Assembly (NCBI GenBank): GCA_951812755.1
Contig: OX638329.1
Span: forward strand, 6,129,107-6,193,106
Reading direction: 5' to 3'
DNA: 64,000 nucleotides
From: an uncultured Latescibacterota bacterium
GTDB lineage: Bacteria; Latescibacterota; UBA2968
Part shown: piece after piece, positions 17,008 to 23,712 of the stretch
How the letters are laid out: every line of letters starts with the position of its first letter
Numbering within the stretch: position 1 is the first letter of the stretch
Notes under the pieces: model-generated
What the model was told of the DNA's origin: nothing
Database searches by the model: none
What the model saw: only the letters and a program-made list of their open reading frames with translations
Translations under genes and position numbers: made by a program

Positions 17008-17463
17008 ATGAGACAGGCCGATATTGCGGTATATGATCCGGATGGACAACTTCAACTGGTCGTCGAAATCAAAAACAGACCTGGCGCGTCCGCCGAATGG
17101 GCCACCCGCCTGCGCCACAATTTATTGGTCCATTCGTTCATACCGCGTGCGCCATACTTCCTGCTCGCGCTCCCTGATTTTTTTTATTTATGGACAGAGG
17201 CTATGTCTGCGAGCAGTCTGGCAAAACCCGACTATAAAATAAACGCCACGAAAATACTGGCTCCATATCTTAACCAATTAACCCAGCCCCTTAATGGTCT
17301 AAGCGGGTATGGCTTCGAGATGATTATGACTTCGTGGCTGGCTGGCATTGTACATACAGACCTTCAAATAGATGAAGCTGGTCCAAATCTCCAATGGCTC
17401 TTTGACTCAGGATTATACGAAGCAATTTCACATGGTTCTGTTGCGATTGAAGCGACAGTATGA
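17008..17463 (+). CDS. Small PD-(D/E)XK nuclease-like protein
   Basis: 151 residues. The N-terminal half has the core signature of the restriction-endonuclease-like fold: ADIAVYDPDG (Asp near residue 4-10) followed by LQLVVEIKN (E-x-K near residues 21-23). The usual first helix is short or missing, so it may be a minimal or N-terminally shortened member. GGAGG lies about 10 nt before the ATG. The stop overlaps the ATG of a PIN-like remnant (ATGA at 17460-17463), so it was once coupled to a second nuclease-type gene, an arrangement reminiscent of toxin-antitoxin or defence pairs. Catalytic activity is uncertain. Confidence 0.6.
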   Translation: MRQADIAVYDPDGQLQLVVEIKNRPGASAEWATRLRHNLLVHSFIPRAPYFLLALPDFFYLWTEAMSASSLAKPDYKINATKILAPYLNQLTQPLNGLSGYGFEMIMTSWLAGIVHTDLQIDEAGPNLQWLFDSGLYEAISHGSVAIEATV

Positions 17464-17543
17464 TTGTGTACGTAGAATCAAATTTCGTCCTTGAATTGGC
17501 AAAGTTTACTGATGGTTTGGGGTATATTCGCAATCGATTGTAA
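17460..17543 (+). pseudogene. Remnant of a PIN-domain gene
   Basis: A 27-codon frame opens MIVYVESNFVLELA, the typical first strand of a PIN ribonuclease with its metal-binding acidic residue, then runs AKFTDGLGYIRNRL and stops. A working PIN domain needs about 120 residues, so most is missing. The second half could be the natural C-terminal tail joined to the N-terminus by an internal deletion; that is an inference. The ATG overlaps the stop of the PD-(D/E)XK-like gene. Confidence 0.5.
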
Positions 17544-17595
17544 AATGCAGCATTGGCGCAGACAGCCCACTGCGCTGATTTCCTATTTATATGAT

Positions 17596-17873
17596 AAAAG
17601 CCCCAACCAATGAGGAAGGGGCATTCGCATCAAGTTAAGCGTTAAAAGCCATATTCTGACCCGTTCCATTGCTCTGTCATTCTGAGCGGAGCGAAGCGGA
17701 GTCGAAGAATCTGCTGCCTGAGTGGTGTTTATGGGTAAAAGATGCTTCGTCAGCCTATCGGCTTCCTCAGCATGACAGCCTATCTGAGCGTGATATGTCG
17801 CTGACTATCTCTTGTTCACCTCTTAGCTTGATGTGTATACCCCAACCAATGAGGAAGGGGCTTTTGTTTTTTT
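17596..17873. repeat. Duplicated CCCCAACCAATGAGGAAGGGGC hairpin motif
   Basis: The segment (22 nt; CCCC and GGGG arms) occurs at 17600-17621 and again at 17840-17861. The second copy is followed by CTTTTGTTTTTTT, so it could stop plus-strand transcription; the first keeps the AAAAG left arm but lacks a T-run. They flank a MITE-like element. The rest of the 554-bp gap 17464-18017 holds only repeat elements; I see no gene. Confidence 0.5.
17675..17777. repeat. Dispersed palindromic element TGTCATTCTGAG...CTCAGCATGACA
   Basis: The ends are imperfect inverted repeats: TGTCATTCTGAGCGGAGCG at the left and CCTCAGCATGACA at the right, with GTCGAAGAATCT and AAAAGATGCTTCGTC inside. A related sequence forms the core of the element at 26756-26901. 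Elements of this style are scattered through many uncultured bacterial genomes. No coding capacity. Confidence 0.7.
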
Positions 17874-18014
17874 GACGTTACGCACAGGAACAATATAATG
17901 CACCTATTACTACGGGAGTAAAAGATGCTTCGTCAACCTGATGGGTGTTGGGCGCAGGTGATTCATTGCGCCCGCCTTAGCATGACAGAAACGCGAGACA
18001 TGCATAACATCAGT
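17871..18014. repeat. MITE-like element, diverged copy with TGACGTTACGCA ends
   Basis: The left end TGACGTTACGCACAGG matches the left end of the element at 26756-26901, and the right end TGCATAACATCAGT matches its right end with two changes. The middle contains AAAGATGCTTCGTC and CTTAGCATGACA, also shared. Length (144 bp) is close to that of the intact copy (146 bp). It sits right after the stop of the PIN-like cassette gene (18018), so it borders the cassette on its 3' side. Confidence 0.65.
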
Positions 18015-18017
18015 TTT

Positions 18018-18896
18018 TTATGGAACAGGAGGAGTTTGTCCGCCGGAATTTACAAAGGCCATTTCTGAGGGATACTTTTTGTGTTTTTTCTGTAGATACT
18101 CACAAAGATAATCAAAGGAATTATCTATATGCTCAAGCCTCATGGATTGTGGCATATCAATTGCAATCACACTATCTCCAACAGATCCACAAAAGTTACA
18201 GGTACAATTTTCCCCATTTTTATCTATGATTTCTTGGAGCCGTTGTCCAATTTTGTAAGCTGGATTAGACCTTCCTAAGGTCTGTGATTCGCTAATTATT
18301 TTATCTATTGAAGCTCTGTTGTTTTTGAGAAAATACGTATCAATTATACATTTTTTTCTACACGCCTCAGTGTCGCAAAACGATTCCTGAAAAGTTCTAA
18401 AGAAATTTCGCTGTTCGCTCAGATCAGATGAAAAGTGCAAAGGTACTATGCCACGCGCACACTTTGTTTTGTCACATTGAATCAATTTGAAATAGTTCTT
18501 AAACTTTACTTCGAGCCTCCAGATTGCATCCGCAAGAGCCCGCTGCCCCTTGGCTTTATTCGTTTGATGATTTAAATCAAATTCTTTTAGATTAAATATC
18601 ACGTTAATTATCTGTATGGCAGCTTTGAGATTTTGTGGCTCAAATTTATTACTCCAGACTTCAAAAGCTTCTCCGAGAGTCTGGATGTGGTTCATATCAA
18701 GAAGAAAGAAAAACGAAATCAGGTTATTTATAAGGCTTCGGCGAAATTCCATCACCACGTAGGATGAAACATTTGGCTTACGATCACCAAATTCTTTCTT
18801 AAACATTTCTTGATAAGTGGAAATGCCTAATACTCGAGTTCGCGCAACCGAGGTGTCTAAAAAAAGTTCAATTTTATCCTGTTTCTGTCCAGTCAT
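18018..18896 (-). CDS. Cys-rich PIN-like protein, last gene of a three-gene cassette
   Basis: About 292 residues. KIELFLDTSVAR at residues ~8-19 matches the first strand and metal-binding Asp of PIN ribonucleases. The C-terminal part GDSVIAIDMP...HIDNSFDYL resembles the family's closing D-x-x-IA and (T/D)-D-x-x-F signals. Between them lies a long insert with three Cys clusters: CDKTKC, CDTEACRKKC and CTCNFC. These suggest a zinc or Fe-S site, unusual for PIN domains. The chosen ATG (18894-18896) lies 23 nt inside the previous gene; a TTG at 18908 in the same frame is the alternative. DNA is clearly more AT-rich than the flanking genes. The PIN assignment is by eye and moderate. Confidence 0.55.
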   Translation of the reverse strand: MTGQKQDKIELFLDTSVARTRVLGISTYQEMFKKEFGDRKPNVSSYVVMEFRRSLINNLISFFFLLDMNHIQTLGEAFEVWSNKFEPQNLKAAIQIINVIFNLKEFDLNHQTNKAKGQRALADAIWRLEVKFKNYFKLIQCDKTKCARGIVPLHFSSDLSEQRNFFRTFQESFCDTEACRKKCIIDTYFLKNNRASIDKIISESQTLGRSNPAYKIGQRLQEIIDKNGENCTCNFCGSVGDSVIAIDMPQSMRLEHIDNSFDYLCEYLQKKHKKYPSEMAFVNSGGQTPPVP

Positions 18897-19527
18897 CCAT
18901 AATTCCAAAAGGCGTTGTGTTTAATCCTAAATCTTCTAAAGCAATTACACCTTCCTCAACCGACTTTAATACAATTCTTTGCTTACGCGAAATTTTAGCG
19001 ATAATTTCCCAGATACCTGCATATTGTTCAGGTGTACAGCTTGCCCACATATCGTCAAACACCAGTGAGTCGTGGAGGGAACTAAATAATAGTCGCAGGG
19101 GATCAGCATCTCCAAATTGGTCATAATCTCTTAATTTTTTAATGACTTCTGATGCTGGACCCGCAACTTGTGGAGTTTCGGCTCTATCTTTCAACTTCTG
19201 TAGAAGTTCTAAAAGCTCATTGCAAAAGTGAACCCTTATTATTTTAGTATAATCTCGGCTATGTCCTTCAGAAATCTGAGAACCGTCTTCTCTGTTACGC
19301 TGTCTCGCGGCTATACTTAAAGTATTTGTTCCGTTGTCCGTAAATTCCTTGCTGTCAGCAATAATGTCTTTTTGTGGAGTAATATTCTGATCTGGCACCA
19401 CATAATTTTCGATGGTCAGCCGATGGGGGACCGAAAAATCTTTGGGTGGCTGATGGGAGGTAGTAGAATCTTCTAAAGTCGGTGTATGGACAGTCTCGTT
19501 CGTCTCCAAGTGATCAGTTGACATCAT
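18874..19527 (-). CDS. Unknown middle protein of the three-gene cassette
   Basis: 217 residues, no family recognised. The first ~85 residues are polar and probably disordered (many Thr, Ser, Asn and Gln). The rest is helical, with NELLELLQKLKDRAE near residue 100 and LFSSLHDSLVFDDMWA near 145. A further stretch, EQYAGIWEIIAKISRKQR, lies near 168. There are no signal or membrane segments and no clear helix-turn-helix. Its ATG overlaps the stop of the gene before it (ATGA), and its own end overlaps the PIN-like gene, so all three are translationally linked. By position it could be an antitoxin or adaptor for the PIN-like protein; this is inference only. Confidence 0.6.
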   Translation of the reverse strand: MMSTDHLETNETVHTPTLEDSTTSHQPPKDFSVPHRLTIENYVVPDQNITPQKDIIADSKEFTDNGTNTLSIAARQRNREDGSQISEGHSRDYTKIIRVHFCNELLELLQKLKDRAETPQVAGPASEVIKKLRDYDQFGDADPLRLLFSSLHDSLVFDDMWASCTPEQYAGIWEIIAKISRKQRIVLKSVEEGVIALEDLGLNTTPFGIMDDWTETG

Positions 19528-20267
19528 GTTGTTATCTCCGATTTGAGTAAATAATCGGCGAGCAAATCTATCCAGGACTCAGCTCTGTCCTTGAGCTTTA
19601 AAACTGTATCTTGGCATTTTGATATTGGAGATTCGCCTTCCTGATAAACATCAATATCCACAAATATAGCTACTCCGGGATAGCCAGAATAAATTTCAGG
19701 CAGTGGGTTCTCACTATTAGGGTCAATATGCTGACCTTCGTTAAATTCAATTCTATGGGGAATTTCGGTTTGATCTACGGGCCCTACAGTGAGATGAGCA
19801 TCGAATTCTCCATCAATTAAGTCAACTCGATACATCATATCTTTGACTTCGGGAAACCCTGCAAGGTTTCTTAAAGGATCAGAATACACCTTGAGATTCA
19901 TCAAAGAATTAAGCTCCGCAAAGGACATGCTCACAGGGATTAGGTATCGGCGTCTATATCCTATTCGAGTAGATTCGACTAAATCCAGTTCTGGAGGTAA
20001 AATACCGATAATGTGGTTGATATTCCTTGTCTCCAAATTTTCATTACTCGAGTCTTGTTCATACGTAAAGGTGTTATGACGTATGGCTATACTACAGTAC
20101 TCATTGTAGTCTTTCAGTGTCACATGGAACCGGTCTGTGCTCCAATCAGGAAAATTTTTTATTTTTGCTGCAGCTCCATATAACAGATTATAAAAAGTCA
20201 GTTCTGGTTTATATCTGACCTGCATAATCACTTTGTAAAGATTTTTTTCGTAATTTCTAACATTCAT
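19524..20267 (-). CDS. First cassette protein, possibly TIGR04255-like
   Basis: 247 residues with no signal peptide. It opens MNVRNYEKNLYKVIMQVRYKPEL and has mixed strand and helix pattern, including STRIGYRRRYLIPVSM near residue 105 and a C-terminal helix (KCQDTVLKLKDRAESWIDLL). Overall it resembles the sporadically distributed TIGR04255 proteins, whose function is unknown, but I hold that match loosely. It is the promoter-proximal gene: a sigma-70-type promoter and an 11-bp palindrome lie just upstream. It couples to the middle gene through ATGA. Base composition is AT-rich, unlike the SDR gene upstream, consistent with acquisition by transfer. Confidence 0.55.
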   Translation of the reverse strand: MNVRNYEKNLYKVIMQVRYKPELTFYNLLYGAAAKIKNFPDWSTDRFHVTLKDYNEYCSIAIRHNTFTYEQDSSNENLETRNINHIIGILPPELDLVESTRIGYRRRYLIPVSMSFAELNSLMNLKVYSDPLRNLAGFPEVKDMMYRVDLIDGEFDAHLTVGPVDQTEIPHRIEFNEGQHIDPNSENPLPEIYSGYPGVAIFVDIDVYQEGESPISKCQDTVLKLKDRAESWIDLLADYLLKSEITT

Positions 20268-20278
20268 TGCCTATTTCC

Positions 20279-20319
20279 ATATAGATGCGAAAAATAAGAA
20301 GTTTTTGCCGCATCTATAT
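20279..20319. promoter_or_regulatory. Perfect 11-bp palindrome at the cassette promoter, operator candidate
   Basis: ATATAGATGCG (20279-20289) and CGCATCTATAT (20309-20319) are exact inverted repeats, with AAAAA and TTTTT inside extending the stem around a 2-nt bulge. It begins 12 nt before the first ATG of the cassette and its distal arm overlaps the -10 region. Such placement is typical of self-regulated toxin-antitoxin operons; alternatively the transcript could form a hairpin that blocks the first ribosome site. Confidence 0.6.
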
Positions 20320-20344
20320 TATATTTGGGGTATATGGAAGTCAA
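20316..20344 (-). promoter_or_regulatory. Sigma-70-type promoter of the three-gene cassette
   Basis: On the minus strand TTGACT (20344-20339) is followed after 15 nt by a perfect TATAAT (20323-20318), or after 17 nt by TAATAT. The -10 overlaps the outer arm of the palindrome. This gives the cassette its own start, separate from the SDR gene upstream on the same strand. Confidence 0.6.
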
Positions 20345-20380
20345 GACATTTTGACCGTATTCAAAAGCGTTCACTTGCAA

Positions 20381-21154
20381 TCAAAAAATAGACGCCATCC
20401 ATCCACCATCCACGGGCAGGGCGGTGCCGGTGATCCAGGCGGCGGCATCTGATGCGAAGAATACCGCGGCGTTGCCGATGTCCGATGGCAAGCCCAGGCG
20501 CGGTAGTGGGGTTTTTGCTTTGCTGTCTTCAATGTCCTGTGGTGTGAGATAGTCCTGTATGGGCGTTTCGATGTAGCCCGGGCAGATCGCGTTGACGGTT
20601 GCGCCAAAGGGGGCCAGTTCCAGGGCGGTATCTCGCGTGAGGTTGACGACGCCGGCTTTTGATGCGGCATAAGCGGGTCCGCCACCACCGCCATAAGCCT
20701 GTACAGATGAGATGTGGATGATTCTGCCGGAGGGTTTTTTCAGGTGTGGCATGGCGAGTTTGCTGGCTACATATAGTGCCCGAAGGTTTACGCCCATTAC
20801 TGTGTCGTAGTCGGCGATGGTTGTTTCTTCAATGCCGCCGGGTATGGTGATGCCCGCGTTGTTTACCAGTATGTCCAGTTTGCCAAATTCGGAGACAGTC
20901 CGTTCGATCAGATTGCGTACCGCTTCGTCATCGGATACGTCGGTTTGTAAGAAGATCCCTTTCCCACCGCGTTTTTCTATTTCCTCTACCGTAGAAGTGG
21001 TCAGGTCGGTGTCGTGATAGATGCCCTTTTTGGGCGCTTCCCGAATATCGGCCACTGCCACATGCGCGCCTTCCCCTGCAAGTGCCAGTGCAATGCCCCG
21101 CCCAATGCCAGAGCTTGCTCCGGTGACGATTGCCACGCGATCTTTGAGTGTCAT
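20381..21154 (-). CDS. SDR-family NAD(P)-dependent oxidoreductase
   Basis: 257 residues, the classical short-chain dehydrogenase length. The cofactor loop TGASSGIGRG is near residues 12-21, the NNAG motif (ILVNNAGI) near residue 95, and the catalytic Tyr-Lys in PAYAASKAG near residues 162-170. The C-terminal GTALPVDGGW is typical. Start ATG at 21152-21154 has AAGGAG 8 nt upstream; the longer frame adds residues unlike the family. It probably oxidises or reduces a hydroxy or keto substrate in the cytoplasm; sequence does not define which. It is separated from the aminotransferase gene upstream by about 230 bp of repeats. Confidence 0.9.
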   Translation of the reverse strand: MTLKDRVAIVTGASSGIGRGIALALAGEGAHVAVADIREAPKKGIYHDTDLTTSTVEEIEKRGGKGIFLQTDVSDDEAVRNLIERTVSEFGKLDILVNNAGITIPGGIEETTIADYDTVMGVNLRALYVASKLAMPHLKKPSGRIIHISSVQAYGGGGGPAYAASKAGVVNLTRDTALELAPFGATVNAICPGYIETPIQDYLTPQDIEDSKAKTPLPRLGLPSDIGNAAVFFASDAAAWITGTALPVDGGWMASIF

Positions 21155-21190
21155 GATTTCTCCTTGGAAAGGCTCCTGCGCTATAGAGCC

Positions 21191-21275
21191 GTCATCGCGG
21201 CCCCTGCTTAAATCATGCAGGGGCAGGCTCCCGTCTGTCATCGCGGCATGGTGTTAGCCGCGATCCAGAGGTGTT
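21191..21275. repeat. REP-like palindrome, copy 2, with a degenerate neighbour
   Basis: 21237-21275 reads GTCATCGCGGCATGG, then TGTTA and GCCGCGATCCAGAGG, the dispersed element. Immediately before it, 21191-21225 has GTCATCGCGGCCCCTGC with a matching GCAGGGGC arm, a variant with a different loop. A CATCTGCGTTCATCTGCG run follows near 21289-21307. Together these fill the gap between the SDR and aminotransferase genes. Confidence 0.75.
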
Positions 21276-21384
21276 GCCTTTTGCCTTTCATCTGCGTTCA
21301 TCTGCGAAAAACGCTCGAATGAACGGGCCTGAGAGGCGGCCATTTGTACACCGCTCACTCGCGTTTTTTTCTGCGGATGCTTTT

Positions 21385-22581
21385 TTAATCCCTCAGTACT
21401 TCCGCTATCGCGTCGCACAACGGCCCGATGTTGTCTTCTGTCATGCCCGCCACATTGATCCGCCCTGAACTGACGATGTATATCGCAAATCGCTCGCGCA
21501 ACACATCTACTTGCTCGGGTGTTAGTCCGGAGAAAGAGAACATTCCCCTCTGGTGTGCGATAAACGAGAAATCGCGCCGCACGCCTTTTGTTTCGAGGGT
21601 ATCCACAAATAGGGTGCGCATGGTGTTGATGCGGTCGCGCATGGCTTTTACTTCGCCGTCCCATTGTGTCCGCAAGTCGGGGTCGTTGAGGACTGTTGCG
21701 ACTGCCTGTGCGCCGTGAGATGGCGGGTTGGAGTAATTTGTGCGGATGCAGATTTTGATGTGGCTCATGGCTTTTTCAACGGTGGTGGCGTTTTTTCCCA
21801 CGATGGTCAATGCGCCCGTGCGCTCGCGGTAGAGGCCAAAGTTTTTGGAGAAGGAACTGGCGACGAGGAGTTCGCAGCCGGGTCGGCTAAGGGATAGGAG
21901 GCCGACTGCGTCTTCAGCAAGGCCATTGCCCAGGCCCTGATAGGCAAAATCTACGAGTGGGATGATACCGCGGTCGGTTATGATGTCGGCTATTTGTGCC
22001 CATTGTTCGGCGGAGGGATCAACGCCGGTGGGATTGTGACAACATCCGTGTAGCAAGACCACATCGCCTGCGGGGATTTGTTCGAGGTCCTGGATGAGTG
22101 CACCAAAGTCCAGGCCAAAAGATGCGGGGTTGTAATAGCGGTAGGTCGCTGTGGGTACGCTGGCAGATTCAAAAATTTTGGGGTGATTTGCCCAGGTGGG
22201 GTCGCTCAGCCATACGCGGGCATGGGGATAGTGCTGATGAATAAAGTCACCGGCTATGCGCAATGCGCCAGTGCCCCCTGGTGCCTGGGCTGTTCCCGCG
22301 CGACCGCTGGTGAGTATTTCGTGATCTGTTCCCCAGAGGAGTTCTTGAACGGCTTTGTTATATGCTTCGTCGCCTTCAATGCCCAGATAATTTTTGGTGT
22401 CTTCATGTGTCAGAAGGCGTTCTTCTGCTGTTTTTACAGAGGCAAATATTGGCGTGTTGCCGTCGCCGTCTTTGTACACGCCAACGCCGAGGTTTATTTT
22501 GTTGGGATTTGGGTCATTTTTGAATGCTTCGGTCAATCCTATAATGGGATCCGCAGGCGCCATTGTCAGGGTTTCAAACAT
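21385..22581 (-). CDS. Aspartate/aromatic amino acid aminotransferase (class I, PLP)
   Basis: 398 residues, the normal size for AspC/TyrB-type enzymes, which transfer amino groups between aspartate or aromatic amino acids and 2-oxoglutarate. NKINLGVGVYKDGDGNTPI near residues 25-43 is the family N-terminus; CHNPTGVDPS and the PLP-lysine segment SSFSKNFGLYRERTG are clear; the C-terminal region keeps GRINVAGM with the substrate carboxylate Arg. I start at MFETLTMAP (ATG 22579-22581, AAAGGA upstream). The 93 extra codons in the open frame upstream run through a REP-like repeat and are not coding. Confidence 0.93.
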   Translation of the reverse strand: MFETLTMAPADPIIGLTEAFKNDPNPNKINLGVGVYKDGDGNTPIFASVKTAEERLLTHEDTKNYLGIEGDEAYNKAVQELLWGTDHEILTSGRAGTAQAPGGTGALRIAGDFIHQHYPHARVWLSDPTWANHPKIFESASVPTATYRYYNPASFGLDFGALIQDLEQIPAGDVVLLHGCCHNPTGVDPSAEQWAQIADIITDRGIIPLVDFAYQGLGNGLAEDAVGLLSLSRPGCELLVASSFSKNFGLYRERTGALTIVGKNATTVEKAMSHIKICIRTNYSNPPSHGAQAVATVLNDPDLRTQWDGEVKAMRDRINTMRTLFVDTLETKGVRRDFSFIAHQRGMFSFSGLTPEQVDVLRERFAIYIVSSGRINVAGMTEDNIGPLCDAIAEVLRD

Positions 22582-22612
22582 TATTTTTTCCTTTGGGTTG
22601 TCGGTTTTGCAT

Positions 22613-22655
22613 GTCATCGCGGCAGGGTGTAAGCCGCGATCCAGAAGGGTTTTGC
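22613..22655. repeat. REP-like palindrome, copy 3
   Basis: GTCATCGCGGCAGGG, TGTAA, GCCGCGATCCAGAAGGG. It lies about 30 bp upstream of the aminotransferase start. Same arms as copies at 21237 and 63581. Confidence 0.8.
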
Positions 22656-22755
22656 TTATTATTCGCGGGCAAAGATACATACGCACGCTGTAAAACGCAA
22701 GCCTGCGCGCGTCCATCGTGCGATGCGGGTGTTTTTCAAAGACTCGCCCATGCAG

Positions 22756-22910
22756 ATGCTCGAAAAGAAATACGTCGTTTGAGTGCAGATATAATTGTGC
22801 GTGTAAATGAGAAGTTAAAGGAGTTTTCAGAAACATTTGATATTCAGACACCTGTATCACTGGGAGGAAATCTGAAAGGATTGTTCAAGTTGCGTGTAGG
22901 TGATTATTGA
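22756..22910 (+). pseudogene. Truncated duplicate of the RelE-type toxin gene
   Basis: Codons from RKEIRRLSADIIVRVNEKL through GGNLKGLFKLRVGDY match the toxin frame at 23298-23570, but the start is missing and a TGA follows GDY, so the last ~25 residues are absent. It has TTA (Leu) where the downstream copy has a TAA stop, so it preserves the older sequence at that codon. It is a fragment without a start of its own. The remaining gap to 23023 shows nothing I can name. Confidence 0.75.
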
Positions 22911-23023
22911 AAGCAAAAGAATTTTTTGAGATCGGGATTGCTTTTGCTCTGTTGATGAAGCACATGGTATCACCCTGTTTCCTGATCCTGCTATAACGGG
23001 CGATGCCTCATCTGCAAGGCATG

Positions 23024-23052
23024 TTGACAGGCCCATAGAAATCGGCTACTTT
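23024..23052 (+). promoter_or_regulatory. Sigma-70-type promoter for the antitoxin-toxin pair
   Basis: A consensus TTGACA (23024-23029) is followed after 17 nt by TACTTT (23047-23052), which matches TATAAT at three of six positions. The expected start would leave a leader of about 45 nt before the antitoxin ATG. Confidence 0.45.
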
Positions 23053-23103
23053 TGAGCTAGTATGGGTTTAAATTGCAAAGAGTTTTATTTCAGGAGGCAT
23101 GAA

Positions 23104-23301
23104 ATGCCTGTTAAACGACAAGAGGATGTAGAACAGCAGGAGGCGCGTGCCTTGATTCAAAAAGAGGCTGACGATCCTGATGAAGGGCTTGAACTGCGTG
23201 AAGAATTTGTAGAAGAATTGCGTGAAGAAGAGGCGAAGATTGATGCGGGTATTGGGTTAAAAAAATGGTCGGATTTTATGAAGAAATTGGGTATTGAGTG
23301 A
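23104..23301 (+). CDS. Antitoxin-like small acidic protein (RelB/ParD position)
   Basis: 65 residues, very rich in Glu and Asp (EQQEARALIQKEADDPDEG, EEFVEELREEEAKIDAG), ending KKWSDFMKKLGIE. The charge and size suit an antitoxin that wraps a basic toxin; the N-terminus does not show a clear DNA-binding fold. CAGGAGG lies 8 nt before the ATG. Its stop overlaps the GTG of the toxin frame (GTGA at 23298-23301), the standard antitoxin-toxin coupling. The toxin is interrupted, so this antitoxin may now be orphaned or may guard against related toxins elsewhere. Confidence 0.7.
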   Translation: MPVKRQEDVEQQEARALIQKEADDPDEGLELREEFVEELREEEAKIDAGIGLKKWSDFMKKLGIE

Positions 23302-23570
23302 GATATACGATAATTATTGGTTCAAGTGCTCAAAAAGAAATACGTCGTTTGAGTTCAAATATAATTGTGCGTATAAATGAAAAATAAAAGAAGTTTTCAG
23401 AAACATTTGAGATTCAGACACCTGTACCACTGGGAGGAAATTTGAAAGGGTTATTCAAGTTGCGTGTAGGTGATTATCGCATCGTGTATAAATATGATAG
23501 ATCAAAACGGCAGATAATTGTTGTGAGTGTAAAACATCGAAGTGCGGTATATAGAGTTCTGCGCCCTTAA
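23298..23570 (+). pseudogene. RelE/ParE-type toxin interrupted by one stop codon
   Basis: The frame from the GTG is open for 90 codons apart from a single TAA at 23385-23387 (codon 30). Before it: SAQKEIRRLSSNIIVRINEK. After it: GGNLKGLFKLRVGDYRIVYK and VSVKHRSAVYRVLRP, the classic RelE/ParE core and C-terminus (R-x-L/V-x-x-x-Y-R). The upstream partial duplicate has TTA at the same codon, so one T-to-A change made the stop. RelE toxins cleave mRNA on the ribosome. The product should be inactive unless the stop is read through. A terminator follows. Confidence 0.85.
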
Positions 23571-23617
23571 CCCGATGAGCAATTTTTTCAACTGATACTT
23601 GATTTTAACTGATACAC

Positions 23618-23659
23618 AAAACGCCCCGGCACAACGATGCTGAGGCGTTTTCTTTTTTT
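23618..23659 (+). terminator. Intrinsic terminator after the toxin pseudogene
   Basis: AAAACGCC and GGCGTTTT form the outer stem, CGGCA and TGCTG the inner stem around CAACGA, with one C/A mismatch between. CTTTTTTT follows directly. It separates the toxin pair from hpnC, 54 bp downstream. Confidence 0.8.
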
Positions 23660-23712
23660 GTTGTAGAAGTCAACATATTGATTTTCCCACCCCCCTGTCG
23701 TATCTTCACAAT

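Noticed and set aside
21385-22860. Longer aminotransferase with 93 extra N-terminal residues
   Set aside because: The extension passes through a REP-like repeat and toxin fragment sequence; the family start and ribosome site are at 22581.
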